Part shown: piece after piece, positions 45,776 to 53,969 of the stretch | How positions within the stretch are numbered: position 1 is the first letter of the stretch | How the letters are laid out: every line of letters begins with the position of its first letter | Assembly: GCF_004344915.1 (NCBI RefSeq) | Contig: NZ_SKFG01000012.1 | Location: 1 to 64,000 of the forward strand | Reading direction: 5' to 3' | DNA from: Paenibacillus albiflavus | GTDB lineage: Bacteria; Bacillota; Bacilli; Paenibacillales; NBRC-103111 | Length of the DNA: 64,000 bases | Program-made: the position numbers and the translations under genes | Notes under the pieces: generated by a model | What the model saw: the letters and a program-made list of their open reading frames with translations, nothing else | Databases searched by the model: none | Told to the model about the DNA's origin: nothing

Positions 45776-46903
45776 ATGCGGTTCGAGGAGTTACCGACAC
45801 CTTGTTTCGTAGTTGATGAAGCGCTAATTGAAAAAAACCTGATCATTTTGAACGGTATCATGCAGCGTACGGGAGCCAAGATTGTGCTAGCGCAAAAAGC
45901 TTTTTCTATGACCGCTATGTATCCCCTCATTGGAAAATACTTAAGCGGAACGACCGCGAGCGGTTTATACGAAGCTAGGCTGGGTCACGAGGAAATGGGC
46001 AAAGAAAATCACGTCTTTGCCCCTGCCTATCGTGAAGATGAAATCGACGAAATTATATCCATTTGCGACCATATTATCTTCAATTCTTTCTCCCAGCTGG
46101 AAAAGTATAAAACGAAAGCTCTAGCAGCCGGCAGAAAAATAGGAATTCGCATCAATCCGGAATGCTCGACGCAAGAAGGACATGAAATATACGATCCTTG
46201 TGCGCCAGGGTCAAGATTCGGAGTGAGGCAGGTGGAGTTTCAGCCGGAGCTGCTTGAAGGCGTTTCGGGATTGCATTTCCATACCCTTTGCCAACAAAAC
46301 TCGGACGATTTGGAAACCACGCTGAACGCGGTAGAAGAAAAGTTCGGGCCATGGTTACCGCAAATGGAATGGATCAATTTTGGCGGCGGTCACCATATCA
46401 CAAGAGACGACTATGATATCCCTCGACTCGAAGCTTGCATTCGGCGAATGCAGACTAAATACGGCTTGGAAGTCTACCTTGAACCCGGAGAAGCCATTGC
46501 GCTCAATGCGGGCTATATGGTTACCTCCGTACTGGATTTCCATAAGAACGGCATCGAGATTGCTATCGTAGATACATCGGCTACATGTCATATGCCGGAT
46601 GTTCTGGAAATGCCCTACCGTCCACCGCTCTTCGGTTCTGGTGAAGCTGGCGAGAAGCCATACACCTATCGACTTGGCGGTCCGACCTGCCTTACGGGCG
46701 ATGTAATCGGAGACTACTCTTTCGATCAACCCTTAAAGAGCGGTGATCGATTAGTATTTGGCGATATGGCGATCTACTCCATGGTCAAAACCAACACTTT
46801 CAACGGCATGCCACTGCCGGCTATCGCTGTGCAGGAGAAAGACGGCAATTGCCGCGTCGTTCAAGAGTTTGGCTATCAGGATTTTAAGATGAGACTAGCT
46901 TAA
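45776..46903 (+). CDS. nspC: Carboxynorspermidine / carboxyspermidine decarboxylase
   Basis: A 375-aa PLP enzyme of the alanine racemase-fold decarboxylases. The cofactor Lys41 is in LAQKAFSM. HFHTLCQQNSDDLETTL near 173, the glycine loop WINFGGGHHITRDDYDI near 202 and EPGEAIALNAGYMV near 240 are all present. With the preceding dehydrogenase it completes the S-adenosylmethionine-independent route to spermidine or norspermidine. Its ATG follows the upstream stop by one base, with GGAG 13 nt away, so it depends on translational coupling. It ends at a bidirectional terminator. Confidence 0.93.
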   Translation: MRFEELPTPCFVVDEALIEKNLIILNGIMQRTGAKIVLAQKAFSMTAMYPLIGKYLSGTTASGLYEARLGHEEMGKENHVFAPAYREDEIDEIISICDHIIFNSFSQLEKYKTKALAAGRKIGIRINPECSTQEGHEIYDPCAPGSRFGVRQVEFQPELLEGVSGLHFHTLCQQNSDDLETTLNAVEEKFGPWLPQMEWINFGGGHHITRDDYDIPRLEACIRRMQTKYGLEVYLEPGEAIALNAGYMVTSVLDFHKNGIEIAIVDTSATCHMPDVLEMPYRPPLFGSGEAGEKPYTYRLGGPTCLTGDVIGDYSFDQPLKSGDRLVFGDMAIYSMVKTNTFNGMPLPAIAVQEKDGNCRVVQEFGYQDFKMRLA

Positions 46904-46910
46904 TAAATAA

Positions 46911-46954
46911 CCAAAGCCTTAACCCTGCTTCACAAGAAGGGTTAAGGCTTTTTG
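46911..46954. terminator. Bidirectional terminator between nspC and the second APH-like gene
   Basis: Perfect 14-bp stem AAAGCCTTAACCCT / AGGGTTAAGGCTTT with an 11-nt loop and T-run. It is nearly identical to the hairpin at 39228. Confidence 0.92.
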
Positions 46955-47005
46955 ATCTAACGTTATCTATCCCTGGAATCAGCTGGACTATCGACAGCGA
47001 AAAGA

Positions 47006-48106
47006 CTAGATTTTTCGTTCCTCATACTCAAAGGGTTCTTTACAAGAGTAAATCTCATGGAAAAATCCCTGATATGGAATATCGTCTTCCAAGCATTTGA
47101 TGAGATACGACAGTACCTCGTCACACTCCAACTCCTCACCATTATCACGCATATCCTTGAATAGCTCTACAATATTTTCCATTATATTTATGTTGATAAA
47201 CAAGGGCAGCATATTCAGCATCGAATCTTCGAGCTTAGTCTCGGATCTATATCCCTCAAGGACTATTTCAAAATAATCCTCCATAAACTTTTTACGTTTA
47301 CCGGCGTCTGGTTCAAATTGTATCCAGCCCACTCCATTTCCCCAGATACTGGCTAAGTCAAACATATACCAACCGAAACATGAATTATCGAAATCGTATA
47401 CGGTTATTTGCCCAGTTTCAAAATCTATTGAATAATTCCCGTCGTTGTAATCGAAATGAATCATCCCGAAAGACTCACAGTTCTTGTCCAATCCTTCCAA
47501 GGTTTTAAGGAGCTCTACCAGCTTTTCCTTAAGCAAGGATAAGGTGTCGGGTATCATATTATCGATATATTCGGCATTGAATTTGTCAAAAAAACTATGT
47601 CGGCGATGGACTGGCGTATACCCTTTCGATATTTGATGCAGTTTCCCCAGGGTCTTCCCGCAATTGTAAAAATATTCGGTAATCGGAACTCCTTCTCGGT
47701 ACCGATAATTATTTTCTACAAGCATTTTTCCCTTCGCCTTTCCAAACAGGCAGGCAAAAAAGGTGTGGTTATTGTGGGTGATCTCTTCCAGCAGATTTCC
47801 CTTCCGGGAGCTGACTACATCCGAGACACTACCTCCGTGCTCGAACAAATACCTGATATACTCCACTTCTCCAAGAAAATCTTCCCGACTCCTGTCAGGC
47901 AAGAAAGCGATTCTGAGTATTTTGGCGCTCTCACCTTCTTTTTCACAGGTATAAACGACATTCCGCCCTCCCTCATGTGGAGGAATCAACTGGATTTCAT
48001 AGCCTTCTAATCCGAACAACTCTGATACGACTGTAAGTAAATAGGTATCTCCGATTGAAACAACTTCGTTATAATTTATAACTATCTCTCCTTTTCGTAC
48101 AAACAT
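47006..48106 (-). CDS. APH/choline-kinase-fold phosphotransferase, copy 2
   Basis: A 366-aa paralogue of the gene at 39295, with the same catalytic MIHFDYNDGN loop and VYDFDNSCFGWYMFD metal site. Here the frame opens at ATG 48106, but the strong AAAGGAG again lies inside the frame, 8 nt before ATA in GTT-ATA-AAT, exactly as in copy 1. At the first codons the two differ by an extra T in copy 1, which breaks the ATG frame there. So the real start may be the ATA codon in both. Substrate unknown. Confidence 0.86.
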   Translation of the reverse strand: MFVRKGEIVINYNEVVSIGDTYLLTVVSELFGLEGYEIQLIPPHEGGRNVVYTCEKEGESAKILRIAFLPDRSREDFLGEVEYIRYLFEHGGSVSDVVSSRKGNLLEEITHNNHTFFACLFGKAKGKMLVENNYRYREGVPITEYFYNCGKTLGKLHQISKGYTPVHRRHSFFDKFNAEYIDNMIPDTLSLLKEKLVELLKTLEGLDKNCESFGMIHFDYNDGNYSIDFETGQITVYDFDNSCFGWYMFDLASIWGNGVGWIQFEPDAGKRKKFMEDYFEIVLEGYRSETKLEDSMLNMLPLFININIMENIVELFKDMRDNGEELECDEVLSYLIKCLEDDIPYQGFFHEIYSCKEPFEYEERKI

Positions 48107-48356
48107 CTATTTTTTATTACTATACAAAAAGAACATACCACAATAGCGGCACGCTCAATGGACTTTTTTGATCATTTTAGCAGTGTAACTGACCTTATTG
48201 AAAGTGACCGCAACAAAATAGTTCTTTGAGGTATATATCTGATGTTTACAAAATTCCACCTTTTAATAAAATAAATCAGCTACCTAACATCGATAGAAAC
48301 TATCAATACTAGATAACTGACTTATCTTAGAAAGTTACTCTAAGTTCTTTCGGTAT

Positions 48357-49700
48357 TTATAAATCCGTAAAAGTTGTTGGTTTCTTTTTGAAGCCTTTCG
48401 TCGTAATGAAAGCATAGATAAAACCTATTGCAAGCCAGATAAAGCCTATCTTCAATGTCATCGGTGATAAATTAATAAATAAGTAGAAGCAAATACCAAA
48501 TCCTAATCCTGGAATTAATAAGTATCGAATTATTTTCATTTCTTTTTTACGGAAGAAGTAATATACGATCACTGACAAGTTGACAAACATAAATCCTGTC
48601 AGGCCCCCAAAGTTCATTAATTCTGCTACGAAATTTATTGATAAAAACAGCGCTCCTAAAACACTAATCACACACATCAATAAAATATTGTATACCGGTG
48701 TTTGATATTTTGGATGTAAATGTGTGAAGAACTTTTTCGAAAGTACCTCATCACGCCCCATACTAAACATTAAACGAGATGCACTTGCTTGTCCTGTTAA
48801 ACCAGCTGTCACTGTCGATACAATAATCGCAACCGTATAAAGAGTTGCAAGAACTGCACCACCTGCTTTTTCCGCTATATCAAATAAAGCCGTATCCGCT
48901 GAGCTAAAGTTTGTAACATCAGGCCATACGAGCTGAGCTACATAAGCTTGCCCAATAAAAATAAGTCCTCCGATTAAACAAGCTAAAATAGCTGCCTTCC
49001 AAATATCATCTTTCGGATTGACTGCCTCTTCTGAAAGAGTTGTAATCGAATCGAACCCTAAAAACGAGAAGCAGGCCATTGCTGAACCAGAAATAATTGC
49101 AGACATAACGAATTTTTCATCATTGAAGAACGGCACAACAGTAAAGAGCGACGTACCACTTTCCCCACCGACAATTGTCTTCACACAAAAAACCACAAAA
49201 ATAACGACTACAATTCCCATAAACATAACAAGGATTTGATTTGTTTTTGCTGCGATGCCAATACCTAGAATATTGACAGTAGTTATAATACCTGCAATTA
49301 ATAACACCCATACCCAATACGGAACAGATGGTATTAATGCATTCGCATATGAAGCACCTACCATAAATACAATGAGTGGCACTAAGACATAATCCATAAA
49401 CATTGCCCACCCTGCAAAAAAACCTAAATGCGGATTGATTGCACGCTGGGTATACGTATAAGTTGACCCTCCATTTGGAAAAACAGCAGCCATTCGACCG
49501 TAACTATATGCAGAAAACATCATTGCAACCATCGCAATCAAGTAGGCTAATGGCAACATCCCGTTTGTAGACTCTGCTGCAAAGCCGTAAATATAAGCTG
49601 GCGCAATCGGTGTCATAAAAGCAATACCATAAATGACTAAATCTTTTAATGTTAGAACACGCTTTAACTGTAGTGTATGATCATTGGTTGTTTGACTCAT
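48357..49700 (-). CDS. APC family amino acid permease under lysine riboswitch control
   Basis: A 447-aa permease with 12 hydrophobic segments. Family marks are LKRVLTLKDLVIYGIAFMTPIAP at the N-terminus and SFLGFDSITTLSEEAVNPKDD near residue 215. AGAAGTGG precedes ATG 49700; an ATG 18 bases upstream overlaps the previous gene by 8 bp and lacks a good signal. It is the second gene behind an L-box riboswitch, so import or exchange of lysine or a lysine-derived amine is likely. The region is more AT-rich than its neighbours and may have been acquired. Confidence 0.9.
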   Translation of the reverse strand: MSQTTNDHTLQLKRVLTLKDLVIYGIAFMTPIAPAYIYGFAAESTNGMLPLAYLIAMVAMMFSAYSYGRMAAVFPNGGSTYTYTQRAINPHLGFFAGWAMFMDYVLVPLIVFMVGASYANALIPSVPYWVWVLLIAGIITTVNILGIGIAAKTNQILVMFMGIVVVIFVVFCVKTIVGGESGTSLFTVVPFFNDEKFVMSAIISGSAMACFSFLGFDSITTLSEEAVNPKDDIWKAAILACLIGGLIFIGQAYVAQLVWPDVTNFSSADTALFDIAEKAGGAVLATLYTVAIIVSTVTAGLTGQASASRLMFSMGRDEVLSKKFFTHLHPKYQTPVYNILLMCVISVLGALFLSINFVAELMNFGGLTGFMFVNLSVIVYYFFRKKEMKIIRYLLIPGLGFGICFYLFINLSPMTLKIGFIWLAIGFIYAFITTKGFKKKPTTFTDL

Positions 49701-49710
49701 AGTCCACTTC

Positions 49711-50427
49711 TCACACATTCACTAGTTTCGTTTTTGATAGTTCTTCCGTTACTAAATCAATTACTTCATCAGTACTCATCACTTGGCAGTAAATTTGATT
49801 CATAATCATAATTTCAGCATCATGAAGCTGTTGCGTTGCAGCTGCACATGCATCTTCAACTAAAATAACTTCAAAGCCTGCGTCAGCTAAGCTTCGAACT
49901 GTTGAAGCAACACATTGATCAGTTACAACACCTGTACAAACTACTGTTTCAATGCCCATATTACGCAGTAAAAATTCATAATTCGTTCCACTTAATACGC
50001 TATCTGTCGTTTTATTTACAACAATTTCGTCATCAAGAGGCTTTAATTCATCCACCATCTCCGCTCCTGGGTCACCGATTGGCAATAAAATATTGTTCCA
50101 TCCTGGACGGCGTTGTACAGGAGAACGATCTCGTCCATCTTTATGATGGCAAGCAATACGACCAAATGTTACTTCTAATTTATTCGTACGGAAAAAATCT
50201 AAAAGCTTTTTATTGTTCGGAATCGTTAAATTGTCGATACGATTAAAAAAGTATTCCCACTGATCAAACATGCCCTTTTCTCTTGCAACCTGCGCGTCTA
50301 ATCCGTCGCGGCTAATAAATTGATGTTGCATGTCTACTATTAGTAATGCTGTTTTATCTGGGTTCACGTTTATTTTTTTACCGTCAGTCGGTAAAAATTG
50401 ATAATATAATGTTGATGTATTTTCCAT
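49711..50427 (-). CDS. Isochorismatase-like cysteine hydrolase
   Basis: A 238-aa cysteine hydrolase. The Asp in TALLIVDMQHQF near residue 31, a Lys in VVNKTTDSVLSGTNYEF near 133 and the nucleophile Cys in VVCTGVVTDQCVASTVRSLADAG near 170 form the usual triad. The fold is shared by isochorismatases, nicotinamidases and ureido/amide hydrolases; the substrate is unknown. GGAGG lies 7 nt before the ATG. It is the first gene after the lysine riboswitch and is followed by the permease. An amide of lysine or a related compound is a guess only. Confidence 0.88.
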   Translation of the reverse strand: MENTSTLYYQFLPTDGKKINVNPDKTALLIVDMQHQFISRDGLDAQVAREKGMFDQWEYFFNRIDNLTIPNNKKLLDFFRTNKLEVTFGRIACHHKDGRDRSPVQRRPGWNNILLPIGDPGAEMVDELKPLDDEIVVNKTTDSVLSGTNYEFLLRNMGIETVVCTGVVTDQCVASTVRSLADAGFEVILVEDACAAATQQLHDAEIMIMNQIYCQVMSTDEVIDLVTEELSKTKLVNV

Positions 50428-50469
50428 AATAATTCCTCCAGTATACCTCTAATTCCAAAATGTTTAGAC

Positions 50470-50512
50470 AAATAAAAAAACAGAACTCTTTGTGCAAAAG
50501 AATCCTGTTTAA
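50470..50512 (-). terminator. Terminator of the lysine riboswitch expression platform
   Basis: On the reverse strand AACAGGATTCTTT / AAAGAGTTCTGTT forms a stem followed by TTTTTTTATTTG, 45 bp before the hydrolase ATG. TAAACAG in its left arm can pair with CTGTTTA just past the aptamer, giving an antiterminator. Confidence 0.85.
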
Positions 50513-50590
50513 CACAAAAATGACCTACGCATTTAAAGCTAGAAACTTAAAATGAATCGACCATTTAAAATTCCCACTGTTTGTCTAAAC

Positions 50591-50768
50591 AGAGATAGCA
50601 CAACTTCATAAACACGTATGTTTACGAAGACAGTCCTGTAACTATTCGCTACAGACCCAGTATATGATGGCGAGAACTCACCACATACTTCGGCGACACT
50701 TCCTTCTACCTAACTTCTTCATCTTCTCGGACTCCATTAGGTACTGTTAACTGTCGCGCCTCTACCTC
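50591..50768 (-). promoter_or_regulatory. Lysine riboswitch (L box) aptamer
   Basis: On the reverse strand the segment shows the L-box core in order: GAGGTAGAGGCGCG, CAGTA, ATGGAGTCCGAGAAG, AGAAGGAAGTGTCGCCGAAG, ACTGGGTCTGTAG and GGACTGTC. P1 is closed by GAGGTAG (50768-50762) and CTATCTC (50597-50591). Together with the terminator 80 nt downstream it should switch the two following genes off when lysine is abundant. The unlabelled remainder of 50428-50936 is linker. Confidence 0.93.
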
Positions 50769-50896
50769 ACTATCGGAAAAGTGAGGTTTATTTAATTGTT
50801 TGAGATGATTATATCATTGCATTTTTTCTATATCAACTTAATATTTACTATATTAAATATATTCCCAATATCTGCAGATAAATAGTTTTAAGATAA

Positions 50897-50929
50897 CAAA
50901 GAAAAGCCTTTGATTATCAAAGACCTTTC
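50897..50929 (-). terminator. Terminator after the AIM24-family gene
   Basis: GGTCTTTGAT / ATCAAAGGCT stem with TTTTCTTTG on the reverse strand, 10 nt past the stop. Confidence 0.85.
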
Positions 50930-50936
50930 TTTGTAC

Positions 50937-51638
50937 TTATTTTATTAAGATACCACCAAACGGAATAACTTCTCTTAGAACCCGTTTTATAAATCCGTCA
51001 CCTTCAATGTCCTGTTCAAGCTGGCTGTCGGACTTGCCTGTCTGAACTAACGCATAGCCTCGGCCCGTGATTTCCCAATGATAATTCATATGTTGACTCG
51101 CCAAAGTATTCCCATACACACGAGGTGTCAGAGTTGCATTCTCTGGATAGGCTACGAGACAGCCTACATCTATGTACGTCGGTAAATCAGGATGAAGTTC
51201 AATCCGATGAAGAGGCCCATGTGACAGGATGCCAAGCTGTCCATCATGGCTGGAAAATTTCATTTTCACCAATTCACGCGTAATAATGGCATTCTTAAAC
51301 CTCTGCACTTTGCGTTCGACACGCATTCCTTCCGTATAGAACAATACATGCTTCCATTCGAATAACAAATCACTATCATCGTAAATCGGAATTGTCTGCA
51401 TCGAATATCCGGCAGGCAAGCCAATCATAAATTGAGAAGGTCCACTAATATGAGATTGAATTAGTTTTCTTTTACGGTACATGCCCGTAATATCCATCAG
51501 TCGATCTTCTCGCTGATTGGAATTACCCTGAAAAGAAATAATCTGTTTCGGGTGTAGAACATGTATGGATTCCCCCTCTTCTAAACGAAGGGACACGGAT
51601 TGGGACAGAATCGAGGTAGACTCACTCCAAATCTCCAT
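50937..51638 (-). CDS. AIM24 family protein
   Basis: A 233-aa beta-rich soluble protein resembling the AIM24/TspO-like DUF124 family: an SVSLRLEEGESIHVLHPKQIISFQGN-type N-terminus, a middle ILSHGPLHRIELHP and a late YIDVGCLVAYPENATLTP. The family's function is not settled. AAAGGAG lies before the ATG. It is 7 bp after a membrane coiled-coil gene and co-transcribed with it, so the pair may act at the membrane. Family call is moderate. Confidence 0.75.
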   Translation of the reverse strand: MEIWSESTSILSQSVSLRLEEGESIHVLHPKQIISFQGNSNQREDRLMDITGMYRKRKLIQSHISGPSQFMIGLPAGYSMQTIPIYDDSDLLFEWKHVLFYTEGMRVERKVQRFKNAIITRELVKMKFSSHDGQLGILSHGPLHRIELHPDLPTYIDVGCLVAYPENATLTPRVYGNTLASQHMNYHWEITGRGYALVQTGKSDSQLEQDIEGDGFIKRVLREVIPFGGILIK

Positions 51639-51645
51639 GAATAAT

Positions 51646-52086
51646 CTAACTCCTTTCTTTAGGACTTCGCCGCCAGACCATTATCCTAATTACACGAGTC
51701 GCTACAAAAGAAAATAGGAGCAAACCTATAAAAGTTAATGTACCTTTGATAAACCAACTTACATGCTTCTGCTGCTGCAAATTTTCTGCCTCTAAGAGTT
51801 GAACTCGTTCACTTAACTGATCATTTTTGAAGCGGAGCTGCTCATTCTCAAGATTTAATTGCTGCATGACTTTCTCATACTGTTCCTGATTCGCTTTAAA
51901 GCTCTGTTCAATTTGATCATATTTGGACTTTAGATCACTAACATCGGAAGGCAGTTCACTTATACCAGTCATCCAATCCCATAATCCCGCATGCGCGCGA
52001 GGAAGTGGTCCAGCCAAATTTATGGTAAACAAAACAATTAGTATAGATAAGAATATCAAGATTCCTTTTCTCTGATATTTCAACAA
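51646..52086 (-). CDS. Membrane-anchored coiled-coil protein
   Basis: A 146-aa protein with an N-terminal signal or anchor (about 8-33, with an AHA cleavage-like site), a coiled coil (about 45-108, rich in Glu/Gln/Leu heptads) and a second membrane helix (about 110-133) with a basic tail. GGAGAG lies upstream of a TTG start. It precedes the AIM24-family gene by 7 bp. No family is recognised; a scaffold role for its partner is only a thought. Confidence 0.7.
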   Translation of the reverse strand: MLKYQRKGILIFLSILIVLFTINLAGPLPRAHAGLWDWMTGISELPSDVSDLKSKYDQIEQSFKANQEQYEKVMQQLNLENEQLRFKNDQLSERVQLLEAENLQQQKHVSWFIKGTLTFIGLLLFSFVATRVIRIMVWRRSPKERS

Positions 52087-52160
52087 AACAGTATCTCTCC
52101 TAAATTTATTTTAGTAATCAAATTATATACGAGATTTTGTCGAATTCCTATCGAACCAAT

Positions 52161-52200
52161 CAAAAAAATAAAAAAGCCCTTGCTCTACTGCAAGGACTTT
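52161..52200 (-). terminator. Terminator next to the tRNA-Leu 3' remnant
   Basis: AGTCCTTGC / GCAAGGGCT stem with TTTTTTATTTTTTTG on the reverse strand. It lies 5 nt beyond the duplicated tRNA end, so it was probably the tRNA cluster's original terminator. Confidence 0.85.
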
Positions 52201-52204
52201 CTTT

Positions 52205-52235
52205 GTTATGCGGTCGGCGGGATTTGAACCCGCAC
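52205..52235. repeat. Attachment-site copy: 3' end of tRNA-Leu
   Basis: 31 bp identical to 54719-54749. It contains the T-arm and acceptor 3' half of tRNA-Leu (ATTTGAACCCGC, then GCGGTCGGC on this strand); the rest of the tRNA is missing and the sequence diverges after CCGCAC. This is the standard signature left by integration into a tRNA 3' end. Confidence 0.88.
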
Positions 52236-52350
52236 GTCTATTGGACACTTAAAATCATCTACACCGAATGATTGATTACATCCTGCTTCACAGATTGTTT
52301 GCATACTACCAACTCACAAAAAAGAGCCGCATCGCGACTCTGCCCCATTG

Positions 52351-52610
52351 TTATATTCCTAGTAATTGTTTCTTTTTATTATTAAATTCTTCTTGCGTGA
52401 TAATACCTTCATCAAGTAATTTTTTGAATTTTTTTCTTTGCAGAAACATTCAAATAAGGATTCTGTTGAAATATCTTCAAAAATAAATTTATTCGATCAA
52501 ACGTAATCGTAACACCGTTTAGCGTTGCCAGCTGCAATAACACGGTCCCACAATCTTATCTTGAATTCTTCCAATTCAGTGCTTCTATCCAGGTTAGTTT
52601 TTCCGTTCAT
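52351..52610 (-). pseudogene. Frameshifted SHOCT-domain gene
   Basis: The reverse strand ends with FKKLLDEGIITQEEFNNKKK and QLLGI, a SHOCT domain. Upstream the reading continues in another frame as FDRINLFLKIFQQNPYLNVSAK; the switch falls in a run of seven A (about 52428), fitting a one-base insertion. A start ATG at 52610, overlapping the previous stop by ATGA, opens MNGKTNLDRSTELEEF in the third frame, so a second shift is likely. SHOCT domains are short C-terminal helices on membrane or secreted proteins. The gene is broken as given. Confidence 0.65.
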
Positions 52611-52819
52611 GCCACATTATCGTTAGTTGCAATAGATTCCCCAGCTGTTAGAACTCTTTCATCCATCATTTTTTTGAAATGCTTTGCCATTTCCATGTGA
52701 TGAGCTTTCAATTGTTCATGATAATGATACATCTTCATGTGCCAATCATGCATTTGCCTCCAATATAACTGATGGTCATGCGTGTACATTGGCATTGCGT
52801 AATGCGTAAACGAATTCAT
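52607..52819 (-). CDS. Small His/Met-rich protein
   Basis: A 70-aa soluble protein extremely rich in His, Met and Tyr (MYTHDHQLYWRQMHDWHMKM near the start, HAH-type clusters through residue 52). Such composition suggests metal binding, or a spore coat or surface component. AGGAGG lies 12 nt before ATG 52819; an in-frame GTG 27 bases upstream is less likely. Its stop overlaps the start of the broken SHOCT gene (ATGA), so the two formed an operon. It lies within the decayed tRNA-Leu element. Confidence 0.6.
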   Translation of the reverse strand: MNSFTHYAMPMYTHDHQLYWRQMHDWHMKMYHYHEQLKAHHMEMAKHFKKMMDERVLTAGESIATNDNVA

Positions 52820-52963
52820 CCTTTTATCATGCCTCCTGGTTATCACAGATGTTAAAGAACTTACAACATCAGTCTACGGAGAGATACCCATTGATAACAC
52901 GGCACTTACCTATTTAATAACCCAATTAAGAGAACCTGATTACCAAATATTTCGATTTGATGT

Positions 52964-53110
52964 TCATTTTTTCTTATTTAGAGCTTTCCGTTTTTCTGTA
53001 TCCACTTTTGTTTTTTGTAGACTATGTTTATCAAGGCAATCTAATTCATTATATCCACTATTAAGCCTTTGACCCTTTAAATCAGATGGAGTAAGTTTTC
53101 TATTTTTCAT
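52964..53110 (-). CDS. Small basic hypothetical protein
   Basis: A 48-aa ORF, MKNRKLTPSDLKGQRLNSGY at the start and a Lys-rich end (KRKALNKKK). AAGGAG lies 11 nt before the ATG. It is polar, without membrane segment, with one cysteine. It sits in the decayed element between the His-rich gene and the spore peptides. No family recognised. The rest of 52847-53315 shows no gene I would defend. Confidence 0.5.
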   Translation of the reverse strand: MKNRKLTPSDLKGQRLNSGYNELDCLDKHSLQKTKVDTEKRKALNKKK

Positions 53111-53315
53111 GAACCTTATTGCTCCTTCACTAAATTGCTCAAGGTATTCGATCTTATTAAGTTAACCGCATAATATACTTTATTGAGCATTGAGTAATAA
53201 GCGGTCCTTTACTTTTACATAAGCTAAAACAAGCAAATAACCTTGTACTTTCATCCAATCATTTCATTATCTTGAACATATTATATCTTAAATTGGAGAA
53301 ATGGAGGGATTTCGT

Positions 53316-53468
53316 ATGAGTGGATTTGATAGATGTCATGAAGAAAGACGTGAAGAAAGACGTGAAGAAAGACGTGAAGAAAGACATCACGGAATATTTA
53401 CTTCTACAGCTGCAATTTTAGTTCTTTTTATCCTTTTAGTTATTATCACTAAAACATTTTTGTACTAA
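53316..53468 (+). CDS. YjcZ family spore peptide with Glu-Arg repeats
   Basis: A 50-aa protein. The N-terminal half is a run of EERR units coded by a tandem 12-bp repeat (GTGAAGAAAGAC). The C-terminal half is one membrane helix, TSTAAILVLFILLVIITK. This helix is the YjcZ hallmark; family members are tiny sporulation-linked membrane peptides. GGAGGG lies 8 nt before the ATG. CATATTAT about 35 bp upstream resembles a mother-cell sigma -10. The 3' half and terminator recur in the next gene. Confidence 0.75.
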   Translation: MSGFDRCHEERREERREERREERHHGIFTSTAAILVLFILLVIITKTFLY

Positions 53469-53553
53469 GAGTTAAACAGAAGAAAAGATTTAATCCGACT
53501 ACTTTTTTCTCCATAGAGCGTTCTTTTTGAGATTGATTGAGATAATCTCGAAC

Positions 53554-53598
53554 AAAGATCCCTACCGGCCAAAAGGTTAGTAGGGATTACTTTTCTAT
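53554..53598 (+). terminator. Terminator after the first YjcZ gene
   Basis: ATCCCTA / TAGGGAT stem with the loop CCGGCCAAAAGGTTAG, then TTACTTTTC. It is homologous to the terminator of the second YjcZ gene. The remaining bases to 53809 hold only a promoter-like area. Confidence 0.75.
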
Positions 53599-53809
53599 AC
53601 GGACAACACTATTAATATTATGAATAGGTATTAAATCGATGCCATCAACTAATCTAATTTTTATCTGATTCTTTTTCACATAAACGACCATATACACTTA
53701 TATACACGCCATAACAATACTGTACACGCCAATTCCACGTACTTTCATCCAAGCAAAACAGATTCTTAGACATATGATGTTATTAGTTGACAGGAAAGGG
53801 GGCTTTCAT

Positions 53810-53920
53810 ATGGGAGAAGTTGGAGGATACGGCGGTTATGGTGGTATGTTTACTTCTACGGGAGCAATTTTAGTTCTTTTTATCCTTTTAGTTATTATTC
53901 TAAGCTCTTTTTGTTTTTAA
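53810..53920 (+). CDS. YjcZ family spore peptide
   Basis: A 36-aa peptide: a Gly/Tyr-rich start (MGEVGGYGGYGGMF) and one membrane helix (GAILVLFILLVIILSSF). This is the classic YjcZ form. AAAGGGGG lies 8 nt before the ATG. A GTACTTTCATCCAA block about 80 bp upstream and CATATGAT nearer the gene are shared with the first copy. It is below common ORF cut-offs and easily missed. Confidence 0.8.
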   Translation: MGEVGGYGGYGGMFTSTGAILVLFILLVIILSSFCF

Positions 53921-53969
53921 AGAGTTTAACAGAAGTAAAGATGGAATCCGATACATTTTCTGAATGAAA

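Larger units (their letters stand above)
46911..48185. repeat. Direct repeat, right copy (APH-like gene with flanks)
   Basis: Matches 39228-40470 through the terminator, the gene and about 80 bp upstream, in the same orientation. The stretch 48186-48356 beyond it shows no feature I can name. Confidence 0.8.

Noticed and set aside
52838-52990. Forward open frame with protein-like composition (VKELTTSVYGEIPIDNTALT)
   Set aside because: No start or ribosome binding site, and it overlaps the start regions of reverse-strand ORFs; it may be a gene scrap of the decayed element but cannot be supported.
53587-53691. 34-codon reverse ORF (MVVYVKKNQIKIRLVDGIDL...)
   Set aside because: No Shine-Dalgarno, and it overlaps the terminator of the first YjcZ gene.
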